From an uncultured Rhodoblastus sp. (GTDB taxonomy: Bacteria > Pseudomonadota > Alphaproteobacteria > Rhizobiales > Beijerinckiaceae), in assembly GCF_903903185.1 (NCBI RefSeq), contig NZ_CAIUXT010000229.1, forward strand, positions 1 to 58,535: a stretch of 58,535 bases of DNA, in the 5' to 3' direction. Below the pieces are notes generated by a model. That model was not told where the DNA came from and did not search any database. It worked only from the letters and a program-made list of their open reading frames with translations. Every line of letters begins with the position of its first letter. Within the stretch, counting starts at the first letter, position 1. The position numbers and the translations under genes are program-made. Shown piece after piece: positions 17,724-26,562 of the stretch.

Positions 17724-19004
17724 TCAGCCCTTGGTCTGCGGAGCGGAGGCGGCGCTCGCCGCGACCGATGAAGCGGACCCAGTCCTTGCGAGCACGGCGT
17801 CGGCGATGGAGGCCGGCACCGGCGTGGTTTTTTCGAAAAGGCCGAGCAGGGGCAGGACGACCACGAAGAAGCCGAAATAAACCACTCCGAGAATGCGCGC
17901 CGCCAGCACATAGCCGCCTTCCGGAGGCATGGCCCCGAGATAGCCGAGTCCAATGCCGCTCGCCACGAAGATCCAGAAGAATATCCGGAAGATCGGACGA
18001 TATTTGCCCGAGCGCACTTTCGACGTGTCCAGCCAGGGCAGGAAGGCGAGGATGGCGATGGCCGCGAACATGGCGATGACGCCGGCGAGTTTGTTCGGGA
18101 TCGACCGCAAGATCGCATAATAGGGCAGGAAATACCATTCCGGCACGATGTGCGCGGGCGTCTTCATCGGATTGGCGGGAATGTAATTATCCGCGTCGCC
18201 GAGATAGTTCGGGATGTAGAAGATGAACCAGCAATAGAGGATCAGGAAAAATGCGATCCCGACGCTGTCCTTCATCGTCGCATGCGGCGTGAACGGCACG
18301 CAATCCTTGTGGATGTCCTGTACTTCGACGCCGTCCGGATTGTTCTGGCCACAGACATGCAGCGCCCAGACATGGAGGGCCACCACGGCGACGATCATGA
18401 AGGGCAGGAGATAATGCAGGGCGAAGAAGCGGTTCAGTGTCGGATTATCGACCGAAAAGCCGCCCCACAGCCAGACCGTGATGTCGTCGCCAACCAGCGG
18501 AATGGCCGAGAACAGGTTGGTGATGACGGTCGCGCCCCAGAACGACATCTGGCCCCAGGGCAAAACATAGCCCATGAACCCGGTGGCCATCATCAACAGG
18601 AAGATGATCACGCCGAGAATCCACAAAACTTCGCGCGGCGACTTGTAGGAGCCGTAGTAGATGCCGCGGAACATGTGGATATAGACGGCGAAGAAGAACA
18701 TCGACGCGCCATTCGAGTGGGCGTAGCGCAGCATCCAGCCCCAGTTCACGTCGCGCATGATTTTCTCGACCGAACCGAAGGCAAGGGTCGATTCCGGCGT
18801 GTAATGCATGGTCAGCACGACACCTGTGACAATCTGGGCGATCAGCATGAAGGACAGGATGCCGCCGAAGGTCCACCAGTAATTGAGGTTTTTCGGGGTG
18901 GGAAAGGCGACGAAAGAGCCGTGAGCGAAGCTGAGAATCGGCAACCGGGCTTCGAGCCACTTCACGAAGCCATTCTTGGGCTCAAAGGTTGAGAGTCCGT
19001 GCAT
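17724..19004 (-). CDS. petB: Cytochrome b of the bc1 complex
   Basis: Membrane subunit binding hemes bL and bH, 426 residues with eight helices. The four heme-ligand histidines lie in [16 protein letters not shown] and [20 protein letters not shown]. The quinol-site PEWY is present ([15 protein letters not shown]), as is the conserved [20 protein letters not shown]. The C-terminal tail is Ala/Ser-rich. The start at 19004 has GGAGAG before the ATG. It lies 66 bases after petA and 28 bases before petC. Confidence 0.97.
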   Translation of the reverse strand: MHGLSTFEPKNGFVKWLEARLPILSFAHGSFVAFPTPKNLNYWWTFGGILSFMLIAQIVTGVVLTMHYTPESTLAFGSVEKIMRDVNWGWMLRYAHSNGASMFFFAVYIHMFRGIYYGSYKSPREVLWILGVIIFLLMMATGFMGYVLPWGQMSFWGATVITNLFSAIPLVGDDITVWLWGGFSVDNPTLNRFFALHYLLPFMIVAVVALHVWALHVCGQNNPDGVEVQDIHKDCVPFTPHATMKDSVGIAFFLILYCWFIFYIPNYLGDADNYIPANPMKTPAHIVPEWYFLPYYAILRSIPNKLAGVIAMFAAIAILAFLPWLDTSKVRSGKYRPIFRIFFWIFVASGIGLGYLGAMPPEGGYVLAARILGVVYFGFFVVVLPLLGLFEKTTPVPASIADAVLARTGSASSVAASAASAPQTKG

Positions 19005-19070
19005 GTGAGATCTCTCCAGATCAGCGTTCGGGACGGGCCGAGGCGCCCGGCTGCAAGCCGGGCCGCACCT

Positions 19071-19589
19071 TCAGCCGATTTTGACTTTGGCGTCGGTCAG
19101 GAAACTATAGGCCGGAACCTCGAGATTCCTCGGCGCCGGGCCAGAGCGGATGCGGCCCGAAGTATCGTAGACGGAACCGTGGCAGGGGCAGAACCAGCCG
19201 TCATATTCGCCCGCATGACCGATAGGGATGCAGCCGAGATGGGTGCAGACGCCGACGACGATCAGCCATTGCGGCTTTTGCACGCGGGCCGAATCGGCCT
19301 GCGGATCGGGCAGGGTCGCGATATTTACGGCCTCGGAGTCCGCAATTTCCTTGGCGGTGCGATGGCGGACGAACACCGGCTTGCCGCGCCACTTGATGGT
19401 GACGATCTGGCCTTCCGGAATGGCGGAGATGTCCAATTCGGTCGAAGCCAGCGCAAGAGTCGAAGCGTCGGGGCTCATCGAGTTAATCAAGGGCCAGACG
19501 GCGGCGGCGGCGCCGACGGCGGCGACCGCCCCGGTGGCGATATAAAGGAAATCTCTGCGGGTCGGTTCGACCGTCGTTGCGGTGGCCAA
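19071..19589 (-). CDS. petA: Ubiquinol-cytochrome c reductase Rieske iron-sulfur subunit
   Basis: 172-residue Rieske protein. A Tat-type leader/anchor (TRRDFLYIATGAVAAVGAAAAVWPL) precedes the periplasmic domain. The 2Fe-2S ligands are in CTHLGC and CPCHGS, with the conserved GPAPRNLEVPAY near the end. It starts at a TTG codon with GGGGAC upstream; no ATG or GTG lies nearby in frame before the Tat motif, so the TTG is likely real. First gene of the petABC operon. Confidence 0.96.
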   Translation of the reverse strand: MATATTVEPTRRDFLYIATGAVAAVGAAAAVWPLINSMSPDASTLALASTELDISAIPEGQIVTIKWRGKPVFVRHRTAKEIADSEAVNIATLPDPQADSARVQKPQWLIVVGVCTHLGCIPIGHAGEYDGWFCPCHGSVYDTSGRIRSGPAPRNLEVPAYSFLTDAKVKIG

Positions 19590-20019
19590 GTTTTCGTCCC
19601 CAAGGTTTTGAACCCGACCCCGCGCCCGAGGCGCCGGCGGCTCGCTTCGCCCAATCCGGCGAAGCTGTTGACATTACTTACGCGAGTCCGGCCGGGCCGG
19701 TCGACGCACGGCGAAAAAAATTTCCGCAACGAGCGCCTCCGCCTGCCGGCGAGCGGCGCGGTCGAGGGGAAACCATGGCGGAACCTGACTGAGCAAGCAT
19801 CGCTATTTGGCATCGTTCCGACGCCTTGTCCATAGTATATCCTGTACGTCAGGTTTTGCGCCAGACCGCTTTGGCGCCATGCCCGCCCCCGATTTGGCTC
19901 CGCTGGACCCGGCCGCCGCAAAAGGCGCCGAAGTTCCGGGCAAAGGTCGCCGCTGCAAACGGCGACGCGCCGGAAGGTGGAAAGCTTGGCGGCGCGGCGC
20001 GGCGATGCTATCGAGCGCC
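19590..20019. other. Divergent intergenic region petA / trmL
   Basis: 430 bases without a supported gene. It must hold the petABC promoter (minus) and the trmL-hemF promoter (plus). A TATACT hexamer on the minus strand (19834-19839) is a fair -10 element but lacks a convincing -35. No clear operator was seen. Confidence 0.4.
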
Positions 20020-20529
20020 ATGGTTTCGCAAGTCCCTTTCTGTCTCGCCCTTTACCAGCCGGACATTCCGCAGAACGCCGGCGCGATGCTGCGTCTGTGC
20101 GCCTGTCTTGGCATCGACGCCGCGTTGATCGAACCGGCCGGCTTTCCAATGTCCGACCGCCATTTCCGTCGCGCCGGCATGGATTATCTCGACCATGTGC
20201 GCATCGACCGGCACATATCCTGGCGGGCGTTCGAGCAATGGCGTGCGGCAAAGGGTCGCAGACTGGCGCTGTTGTCGACGCGCGGCGAAACATCTTACGC
20301 GGATTTTGCCTTCGCGCCCGGCGACGTCATCATGGTCGGACGCGAATCGGCCGGGGCGCCGGAAGAGGTTCACGCCAGCGCGCAGGCGCGGCTGCGGATT
20401 CCGTTGCGCGCCGGTCTGCGTTCGCTCAATGTCGCGATGGCGGCGGCGATGGTTCTGGGCGAGGCGCTGCGCCAGACCGGTAGCTTTCCGCCGGGGAATT
20501 TTGTGCATCCGCAGGGAGATTTTTGGTGA
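20020..20529 (+). CDS. trmL: tRNA (cytidine(34)/uridine(34)-2'-O)-methyltransferase TrmL-like
   Basis: SPOUT-fold methyltransferase of 169 residues. The N-terminus [23 protein letters not shown], the central [20 protein letters not shown] and the C-terminal [26 protein letters not shown] are the three knot motifs of the TrmL/TrmH family. It methylates the wobble ribose of certain leucine tRNAs. The frame is open further upstream, but the family begins directly before the LYQPDIPQN motif, so ATG 20020 was chosen (ATG 20005 is also possible). The stop overlaps the hemF start by four bases. Confidence 0.88.
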   Translation: MVSQVPFCLALYQPDIPQNAGAMLRLCACLGIDAALIEPAGFPMSDRHFRRAGMDYLDHVRIDRHISWRAFEQWRAAKGRRLALLSTRGETSYADFAFAPGDVIMVGRESAGAPEEVHASAQARLRIPLRAGLRSLNVAMAAAMVLGEALRQTGSFPPGNFVHPQGDFW

Positions 20530-21422
20530 GCCTTTCCGAACTGGAAGCCCGCAAGACGGCGGCGTCAGAATGGTTTCTGGCGCTGCAATCGCGCATCGTC
20601 GCCTCATTCGAGGCGCTGGAGACGCGCGGGGACGCCATCCTCGCCGAACCGGACGCCGCCCCGGGAAAATTCACGCTTTCGCCTTGGCAGCGCACGAATC
20701 ATGACGGCGCGCCGGGCGGCGGCGGCCGCATGGGCCTGCTCAAGGGGCGGATTTTCGAAAAGGCCGGCGTGCATTGCTCCGTCGTTCATGGGACTTTCGC
20801 GCCGGAATTCGCCGGGCAGATTCCCGGCTCCGACGCCGACCCGCGGTTCTGGGCGGCGGGCATCTCGCTGATCGCCCATCCATGGAACCCCAATGTGCCG
20901 ACCGTGCACCTGAACACGCGTCTGGTGGTGACGAGCAAACACTGGTTTGGCGGCGGCTCCGACCTCACGCCGGTGCTCGGCGCCCGGCGCACGCAGGACG
21001 ACCCCGATACGCTGGCCTTCCACGCCGCCATGCAGCAAGCCTGCGCAGGCCACGCCATCGCCGACTACGCGCGTTACAAGGCGTGGTGCGACGAGTATTT
21101 CTTCCTCAAACACCGCAACGAGCCGCGCGGCATTGGCGGCATTTTCTACGATTATCTCGAAGCCGGCGGCGAGGCCTTCGATCCCGCCTTCGCCTTCACC
21201 CGCGCCGTCGGCGAGGCTTTCGATGGCATTTATCCGAAAATCGTCGAAGCCAATATGGGCAAGAGCTGGACGCCGGCGCAGCGCGAGGAGCAGCTGGTGC
21301 GGCGCGGACGCTATGTCGAGTTCAACCTGCTTTACGATCGCGGCACGATTTTCGGCCTCAAGACCGGCGGCAATGTCGACTCCATTCTGTCATCCATGCC
21401 GCCTATCGTGAAATGGCCGTAA
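20526..21422 (+). CDS. hemF: Oxygen-dependent coproporphyrinogen III oxidase
   Basis: Aerobic heme/chlorophyll pathway enzyme that decarboxylates coproporphyrinogen III, 298 residues. Motifs include [15 protein letters not shown], the active-site [38 protein letters not shown] and [22 protein letters not shown]. It starts at GTG 20526, which overlaps the trmL stop (GTGA). The pairing with trmL suggests cotranscription rather than a shared function. Confidence 0.96.
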   Translation: MSLSELEARKTAASEWFLALQSRIVASFEALETRGDAILAEPDAAPGKFTLSPWQRTNHDGAPGGGGRMGLLKGRIFEKAGVHCSVVHGTFAPEFAGQIPGSDADPRFWAAGISLIAHPWNPNVPTVHLNTRLVVTSKHWFGGGSDLTPVLGARRTQDDPDTLAFHAAMQQACAGHAIADYARYKAWCDEYFFLKHRNEPRGIGGIFYDYLEAGGEAFDPAFAFTRAVGEAFDGIYPKIVEANMGKSWTPAQREEQLVRRGRYVEFNLLYDRGTIFGLKTGGNVDSILSSMPPIVKWP

Positions 21423-21482
21423 GACTTCCGGGCGGCGCCATCCGCCGGACGCAGACAAAGACCCCAAACAGCGAGCAAGGCG

Positions 21483-21680
21483 ATGGAATTCAAACCCGGC
21501 GAAATCGTGCAGTTGAAATCCGGCGGCCGCAGCCTGACCGTGGTCCGGCAGGTCAAGGAAAACGTCGAAGTGATCTGGTACGCGGACGCCGACGACGTCG
21601 TGCGAACGGCGACCGTCCCCGCCGTCTGTCTGGCGCTGATCGAATTCGCCGACGACGAGGACGAACTCGACGACGAGTGA
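21483..21680 (+). CDS. DUF2158 (YodC-like) small protein
   Basis: 65-residue protein. The start EFKPGEIVQLKSGGRSLTVV and the central EVIWYADADDVVR match the DUF2158/YodC family of small beta-strand proteins of unknown function. The C-terminal tail is very acidic (FADDEDELDDE). It follows hemF by 60 bases on the same strand, with AAGGCG before the ATG. The family usually has a CxW-type core; here the cysteine is outside it. Confidence 0.75.
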   Translation: MEFKPGEIVQLKSGGRSLTVVRQVKENVEVIWYADADDVVRTATVPAVCLALIEFADDEDELDDE

Positions 21681-21807
21681 GTGTGCCGGGCCGCCCGACT
21701 TTTCGGGCGCGGTTCAAGGATCGGGCGAAGGGGTTGTGCGCGCGACTTGGCGTTTCACGCCGCTTCTCGTCTTGCGGGGACGGATAAACCGCGCTTGTGC
21801 GTTCAAT

Positions 21808-21843
21808 ACCCGAACCCGGAAGTCTTGATTTCCGGGTTCGGGT
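21808..21843. repeat. 14-bp inverted repeat
   Basis: ACCCGAACCCGGAA and TTCCGGGTTCGGGT form a perfect 14-bp stem with an eight-base loop (GTCTTGAT). No T-run follows on either strand, so it is more like a REP-type element than a terminator. Confidence 0.65.
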
Positions 21844-21880
21844 CAGGAGCGAACGTGACGCCGAGCTTAAGCGAGGGATT

Positions 21881-21908
21881 CCAAAATCGCGACGGGTCGC
21901 GATTTTGG
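21881..21908. repeat. 13-bp inverted repeat
   Basis: CCAAAATCGCGAC and GTCGCGATTTTGG pair perfectly around two G residues. It lies 37 bases after the preceding inverted repeat, so the two form a pair. Confidence 0.65.
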
Positions 21909-22104
21909 AGGCTTGGTATCGGACACCGCAATATGTAGAGGGGGCCGCGCGCTCGTTGCAACGGCAAGGATCGGCGGAAAGCCGTCGTCCGGGAATGCGG
22001 GCGGCAAAGGCGAGGATGCGCCATCAACGCAAGTCGCCATGCGCGAAACGAAGAAGGATAGCCGCCCGAAGGCAGTTCGCAATTGCAATCCTGATTATGA
22101 TCGA

Positions 22105-22830
22105 TCAGGCCGCCAGCAATGCCGGCTTGGATTTCCGGCGATAGGCCATGAAGGCGACGCCCGCAAAGCCGAGCAGCATCGTAGCCCAGGTCGCTGGCTC
22201 CGGCGCAGATGGCGCCGACGGCGTGTAGTCGTAGGTTACCGTCTCCCGATAAAAAAAGGTCGAGGTTGCATTGCCGATATAGGACGTATTTCCCGGTAAA
22301 AGGTAGACATAGGCCAATACGGGCACATAAATTGTATTGACGAAGAATGGTCCAAACGTTGTTGACAAGTTGTTTGTGTAGGAGCTTGGCCCGCTGCTGC
22401 TGGTTTGGACGCCAGTGTCGAAAAAGCTCGGATTCCCGCTACTCGAAAATGTAAAAGGCAAACCGGCGCCCATGCCGCCATACGGCGTTCCTCCGCTGAT
22501 ATACAATACTGCATTTAATATATTCGTCGGAGCGCCGTAGATATTATAAGCTTGCTTGAATTCGAGCGAACCGCTGACAAGCGTCGTCAACGTCACCGAG
22601 TTGAGCGCGCCAAGCGCCGCATTGAACCCGCTTAACGTAATCAACGCATCGTATCCGCCCAGGTTTCCTGGCGGGCTATAGCCGGTAGCTGGACTATAAT
22701 CCGTTGCGGGATCATAGATTAGCGCGTTTCCGGTAACGCTGCCGGTGAAGGAGACCGTGGCGGCAAAACAGGGACTGGATACCAGCAACAGGGCGCCGAT
22801 CATAAAGGCTCTGAACGAAGAGGTGTCCAT
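22105..22830 (-). CDS. PEP-CTERM sorting-signal protein
   Basis: 241-residue secreted protein. A signal peptide (FMIGALLLVSSPCFAA) is followed by a Ser/Thr/Gly/Tyr-rich body with repeated short beta-type segments. The C-terminus has the PEP-CTERM signal: PEPATWATMLLGFAG, a hydrophobic helix and the basic end AYRRKSK. Such proteins are processed by an exosortase/EpsH enzyme in bacteria making exopolysaccharide; none lies in this window. The start at 22830 has GGAG eight bases upstream. The gene is clearly more AT-rich than its neighbours, which suggests transfer or relaxed selection. Its binding partner or role is unknown. Confidence 0.85.
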   Translation of the reverse strand: MDTSSFRAFMIGALLLVSSPCFAATVSFTGSVTGNALIYDPATDYSPATGYSPPGNLGGYDALITLSGFNAALGALNSVTLTTLVSGSLEFKQAYNIYGAPTNILNAVLYISGGTPYGGMGAGLPFTFSSSGNPSFFDTGVQTSSSGPSSYTNNLSTTFGPFFVNTIYVPVLAYVYLLPGNTSYIGNATSTFFYRETVTYDYTPSAPSAPEPATWATMLLGFAGVAFMAYRRKSKPALLAA

Positions 22831-23199
22831 CCGCAAGCTCCGCCGCATTTTACGAACCGCACTGCAAAATTGCTGTAGCCGATATAAAACCATACAATGG
22901 CGAAAAAGAATAGTTTGGTCGCTGAAAACGCTTTAACCCTTGTGCGATTTTGCATCGTTGGAAATCGAGCGCAATAGCGAAAGTTGCTGGATTTTGCGGC
23001 ATCTCAAGGACGGCTCCTCACTGCCGCCGCAGATATCCGCGTTGATCGACCGCGCGGAGGGCTGCTGTTCGATGAAAATCCGTTTAGGGTCGGATTGGGA
23101 CAATCTGGCTCTCCGCCATTTCTAAAAGGAGCGCCTGTGCGCGTCCGCCTCAACGGGACAGGCGCGCAATCGATAGGCCTCCCGCCGCCGCGCCCAATA
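22831..23199. other. Intergenic region, AT-richer
   Basis: 369 bases without a supported gene. The left half is AT-richer and probably carries the promoter of the PEP-CTERM gene (minus). The right end has a probable terminator for the extensin-like gene. Confidence 0.45.
23123..23165 (-). terminator. Probable terminator after the extensin-like gene
   Basis: Minus-strand arms GCGCCTGT and ACAGGCGC pair over 8 bp around a 19-base loop and are followed by TCCTTTTAG. The long loop makes this moderate evidence. Confidence 0.5.
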
Positions 23200-24312
23200 T
23201 CAACGCTGGAATCGCGAGGTCGGCAGGTCGAAATCGGCCGGCCGGCCTTCGGGGACGAAGACGCCGTCGTCCCTCATCCGGCCGCGCGCGGGCGGCGGCG
23301 GCGGAGTTTCGAGGACAGCGGGCGCATGAAGCGCCAGCGGCCCGGCAGCCAAGGCTCCGGAAGCCGCCTGCCCTGAAGCCGCCGTCCGGCGGGGCGGCAG
23401 GGGCGGCGCCTGCGGCGCGGAAGGGTCAATGCGCGGCGCTGGCGGCGGGTAGGGGTCGATGCGCCGCGCCGGCGCGGCTTCGATGGTCGCGGCGGCGAGG
23501 GCCAGATCGGGACCCGAACGGCTGACGTAGGCGGGGCCATTGGGGACGCCGACCTGCGCGATGTCGAGATCGTCGTCGATATCCGGCGCGTCGGGCAGAC
23601 TGTCCTTGCGCGACGGCGGCTCGGTCATTTGCGGCGCCGGCTTGCAGATGCGGCGCGGTCCGGTCGAGGTCATGCCGTGCTGCGCCAGATCGACGTGAAT
23701 GTGGTTATAATGAAAAAGGTTGGAGCCTGGGCTCAGCACGGTGGCGAAATGGCCGCAGGCGCCATTATGCACGTCGTGCAGGAAAGCCCGGGTCTGCAAA
23801 TCGCCACGGGTCCAGTCGCGGGCCAAAATGATTCTGCGCCCGTCGGCGAGTTCGAACCCTCCGATGTCGATAGCGTTGCCGAAGGAATGTTCCGACAGCC
23901 GCGCGCCCATCTGGTTGTTCATGCCCCGGCAATTATAGGCGCCCATCGAATCGAGCTGCGCCACCGGCGCGCCGAAACGCGCAACCGCCGCCGGCTGCAC
24001 CACCTCGTAAAGCCAGGCGTCGAGTTCGGCGACCATCGGGCAATCGAGCGTCTGGGTCGCGTTGAACAAGACCGTGCCGCCCAAAAGCGCCGTCACTTTC
24101 AGAGGACGTGTCAGGCCGCAGATCGAGGGGCCGTCGATTTCATGCGAGGCCGGCTGGATGTAGTTCGACAGCGTGACGCGCCTTTGCGCGAAACAGGCCG
24201 CCTCCGCCCGCGTGCGCCAGGCCGGGCGCTCGGCGCGTTGAAACTTCGAGCACCCGGCAAGGGCGCCGAGCGCAAGCAAGAAGACAAGGGCTATTTCGCC
24301 ATGGCGCGCCAT
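23200..24312 (-). CDS. Extensin-like C-terminal domain lipoprotein (LAS-type peptidase fold)
   Basis: 370 residues. A lipobox (LGALAGCSKF, Cys about residue 21) predicts a lipid-anchored envelope protein. Residues about 45-225 are the bacterial 'extensin-like' domain, which resembles LAS metallopeptidases: SEHSFGNAIDIGGF carries the His and Asp ligands and HYNHIHVDL the second His pair. These could bind zinc and cut peptidoglycan cross-bridges. The last 140 residues are Pro/Ala-rich and probably disordered. The family is common in Hyphomicrobiales. A peptidase activity is inferred from the motifs only. Confidence 0.83.
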   Translation of the reverse strand: MARHGEIALVFLLALGALAGCSKFQRAERPAWRTRAEAACFAQRRVTLSNYIQPASHEIDGPSICGLTRPLKVTALLGGTVLFNATQTLDCPMVAELDAWLYEVVQPAAVARFGAPVAQLDSMGAYNCRGMNNQMGARLSEHSFGNAIDIGGFELADGRRIILARDWTRGDLQTRAFLHDVHNGACGHFATVLSPGSNLFHYNHIHVDLAQHGMTSTGPRRICKPAPQMTEPPSRKDSLPDAPDIDDDLDIAQVGVPNGPAYVSRSGPDLALAAATIEAAPARRIDPYPPPAPRIDPSAPQAPPLPPRRTAASGQAASGALAAGPLALHAPAVLETPPPPPARGRMRDDGVFVPEGRPADFDLPTSRFQR

Positions 24313-24451
24313 GATGCATTTTCTGCAACCGGCGTGTTAATCGGCGCTGAAGCAAAATAGTTAATGTTGAAATTTAACCGACTGCGGCATGCGACTCCAC
24401 CGCGCAAAGCATTTTTCGTTCGGGCGTTCCGACCGTCGACACGGCGGACAG

Positions 24452-24481
24452 ATAAAAAACGGCGGCCCTGAAGCCGCCGTT
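24452..24481 (-). terminator. Intrinsic terminator after the DUF2852 gene
   Basis: Minus-strand AACGGCGGC and GCCGCCGTT pair over 9 bp with a six-base loop and are followed by TTTTTATC. It lies 15 bases after the DUF2852 stop codon. Confidence 0.88.
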
Positions 24482-24495
24482 CATCAGGCAAAAGT

Positions 24496-24969
24496 TCAGC
24501 TTTGCGGCGCGACCGGGCCCTGGCTGGCGCGGCTGGCCATGAAGATTTCGAATTCCTCGCGGTCCTTGGCGCGGCGCAGACCTTCGAGGTAATCGTCGAA
24601 CGCCTTTTCAGCCTCGAAAATCTTGCGCCTCTCCTCTTCGAGACGCTTCAGTTCGGCCTTGCGCCAATCGTCGAAAGCGGAATTGCCGCTCGACGGCCAT
24701 TCGCCGGAAAACTGGCGCGCCATGTCGGCCAGTCCGCTGCGCTTTTCGAATCCGCCCCATTGTTCCTGGGCGAATTGGCCGAAGTCGCCGGCATAGGCGG
24801 TTTTCGACTGGTAGATTTTCCATCCCAGTATGGCGAGGCCGGCGGGGAAGAAAAAGATGAAGCCGAGAATCATCGCCATAAGTTCGATCGGCTTCCAGCG
24901 CATGCGTCCGCGAGGCGAGGCATGCGTCCGGGAATAAGCCGAGGCATAGGCTCGGTTAGAACAGCTCAT
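24496..24969 (-). CDS. DUF2852 membrane protein
   Basis: 157-residue protein with one membrane segment or hairpin (LMAMILGFIFFFPAGLAILGW, about residues 30-50) preceded by RMRWKPIE, and a long charged C-terminal helix (ELKRLEEERRKIFEAEKAFD) likely to form a coiled coil in the cytoplasm. This layout matches DUF2852, an alphaproteobacterial family of unknown function. The start at 24969 was chosen for the upstream GGAG; the frame is open further back. Single-gene transcript with its own terminator. Confidence 0.83.
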   Translation of the reverse strand: MSCSNRAYASAYSRTHASPRGRMRWKPIELMAMILGFIFFFPAGLAILGWKIYQSKTAYAGDFGQFAQEQWGGFEKRSGLADMARQFSGEWPSSGNSAFDDWRKAELKRLEEERRKIFEAEKAFDDYLEGLRRAKDREEFEIFMASRASQGPVAPQS

Positions 24970-25071
24970 GTTACAGCTCCGTTCATCGCCGGCCCCCAAC
25001 GGCTGCGATGTGAATGTAATATACATTTACATCGTAGCCCTTTCCAGAGGCGCGGCGAAAAAATTTTGCGA

Positions 25072-25782
25072 TCACTTTTTTGGAGAAATATCTTCCCTCG
25101 GAAACACCGGCTTTACGCCAAGCGACTGACGGATTTCGCCTTCGACCAGAGCGGCGACGGCGGTTTCGAGCACGGCGCCAGCCTGCGCCGCCTCACCGCA
25201 AAAATGGCCGGCGAGCAGGAGTTCGACGACGCCATGGGTCATCGCCCAGATCTGCACCGCGAGGCCGCGGGCGTTGTTTTCCGGAGCGCAGAAATGACGC
25301 AACACGGCGACGGTGGTGCGCACCAGTTCGTCGAAGGCCTTTTGCGCCGCGATTTTGGCGTCGGGCGGGGCGGTGGGCCCGGCCAGAAAGCCGGCGTCGC
25401 CGAACATCGCCTTGTAAAGGCCCGGTTCGGCCTTGGCGAAAGCCAGGTAGGCGTTGCCGCGCCGGCGGAGCGCCGTGACGGGATCGGGACGCCCGCTGTC
25501 CCAGGCGCTGCCGAGCTTTTCGTTGAAATGCTCGAACCCCTCCTGCGCCAGCGCCGCCACCAGGGCGTTGCGGTCGGCGAAATGGCGATAGGGCGCGGCG
25601 CCGGTGACGCCGACGCGCTTGGCCGCCTCGGCCAAAGTGAAACCGGCCGGGCCGCGTTCGGAAATCAGCCCCCGCGCGGCCGCAAGCAGCGCCTCGCGCA
25701 GCCGGCCATGGTGGTAGCCGCGTCCCTTCTTGCCGAAGCCGCCCCCGGCCGACCAGCCGCATCCGTCCGTTTCGGCGCTCAT
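25072..25782 (-). CDS. TetR/AcrR-family transcriptional regulator
   Basis: 236-residue repressor-type protein. The N-terminal helix-turn-helix (about residues 28-75) reads LREALLAAARGLISERG, FTLAEAAKRVGVTGAAPYRHFADRNALVAAL, a good TetR pattern. The C-terminal ligand domain contains AMFGDAGF and IWAMTHGVVELLL, the WHG-like signature of the TetR_C_33 group. A Gly/Lys-rich leader of about 22 residues precedes the domain. The target is unknown; adjacent genes are the DUF2852 gene downstream and the RpfF-like gene beyond the intergenic region. AGGA precedes the ATG. Confidence 0.9.
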   Translation of the reverse strand: MSAETDGCGWSAGGGFGKKGRGYHHGRLREALLAAARGLISERGPAGFTLAEAAKRVGVTGAAPYRHFADRNALVAALAQEGFEHFNEKLGSAWDSGRPDPVTALRRRGNAYLAFAKAEPGLYKAMFGDAGFLAGPTAPPDAKIAAQKAFDELVRTTVAVLRHFCAPENNARGLAVQIWAMTHGVVELLLAGHFCGEAAQAGAVLETAVAALVEGEIRQSLGVKPVFPREDISPKK

Positions 25783-26287
25783 CGAACATCCTGTCCGCCG
25801 TCGCGAAGAGGCCCAGTGCCCCCGCGGCTCGATTGAAACCTGTAAAATGCGCGATTCGCGAGCGAAACATCGATCGCAACAGCGATATCAGCCGCCGGAG
25901 AATCGAGATTCTCCGAATTCGCGATGTTTGCGCAACAAGCCGGCAAGCCGTTTTTGCACAGCGATCCCCTTGTCGCCACGATATATTTTTCTCCTGCCCA
26001 ATTTTCGCCGGCTAATCCCTCTATCGATCAATGGCGCGTTTCGTCCCGGCGCCACGGTAGCGGTCGATTCGCCTTATTTTTGTGCAGCTTTTGCCGATTT
26101 GCGCAATATTCCCGCCGGTTTGCCCTTCATTTGGCATGGTGGAATGTTTTAATCATTATTACATTATTAAGACGTAAACTCTCGGTTATGTCGGAACGGT
26201 CAAGTGGCCCTGGAATCAAGGCTGTTTCGTCGAAAATGTCCATCCGGTCAAAAGACGCGCGTTCGGCCGAAGCCTTTGGAGAACCCG
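25783..26287. other. AT-richer intergenic region
   Basis: 505 bases with no supported gene. It is distinctly AT-richer than the coding sequence, especially 26130-26190 (TTTTAATCATTATTACATTA). It probably holds the TetR gene promoter (minus) and the promoter of the small membrane peptide transcript (plus). No good -35/-10 pair was identified. Confidence 0.45.
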
Positions 26288-26374
26288 ATGATGTCGACCA
26301 TGGTAAAAATAGAAATCCTGTCGATCTGCGCCGCTTTCGCGTTCATCACCAGCGTGCTTGTCGCGGTCTGGTAA
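26288..26374 (+). CDS. Small membrane peptide (28 residues)
   Basis: Short frame that starts ATGATG and ends TAA. The product begins MMSTMVKIE and continues into one hydrophobic helix (ILSICAAFAFITSVLVAVW), which is almost the whole protein. GGAG lies six bases before the first ATG, a good ribosome site. A strong intrinsic terminator follows about 100 bases after the stop, so the transcript is short and self-contained. Size and layout resemble known single-helix regulatory peptides, but I recognise no family. It could alternatively be chance coding in a small RNA. Confidence 0.6.
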   Translation: MMSTMVKIEILSICAAFAFITSVLVAVW

Positions 26375-26473
26375 AAAGCGGTCGCGCGGCCAGTCCGACC
26401 GGTCGCACGAAAAACCGACGGCGCACGAAATGGCGCGCTTGCTCCTGGCGCGCAACACGTCGCCGTCCACCAA

Positions 26474-26510
26474 GGGCGTCTGGAAAAGTTCCAGACGCCC
26501 TGTTTTTTTT
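26474..26510 (+). terminator. Strong intrinsic terminator downstream of the small membrane peptide
   Basis: GGGCGTCTGGAA and TTCCAGACGCCC pair over 12 bp around AAG, followed by TGTTTTTTTT. It ends the plus-strand transcript carrying the small peptide or small RNA, just before the convergent rpfF-like gene. Confidence 0.93.
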
Positions 26511-26562
26511 AAAGGCCTTTTTTTTGCGGGTTGCCGTCGCGGAACAGTCTTTGGCCCGGCCC

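Larger units (their letters stand above)
21681..22104. other. Intergenic region with palindromes
   Basis: 424 bases without a supported gene. It contains two adjacent long perfect inverted repeats (listed separately) and otherwise no recognised feature. Short open frames here lack ribosome sites and family resemblance. Confidence 0.5.

Noticed and set aside
22940-23125. 61-codon plus-strand frame in the AT-richer gap
   Set aside because: No ribosome site, no family resemblance, and it overlaps promoter and terminator DNA of neighbouring genes.
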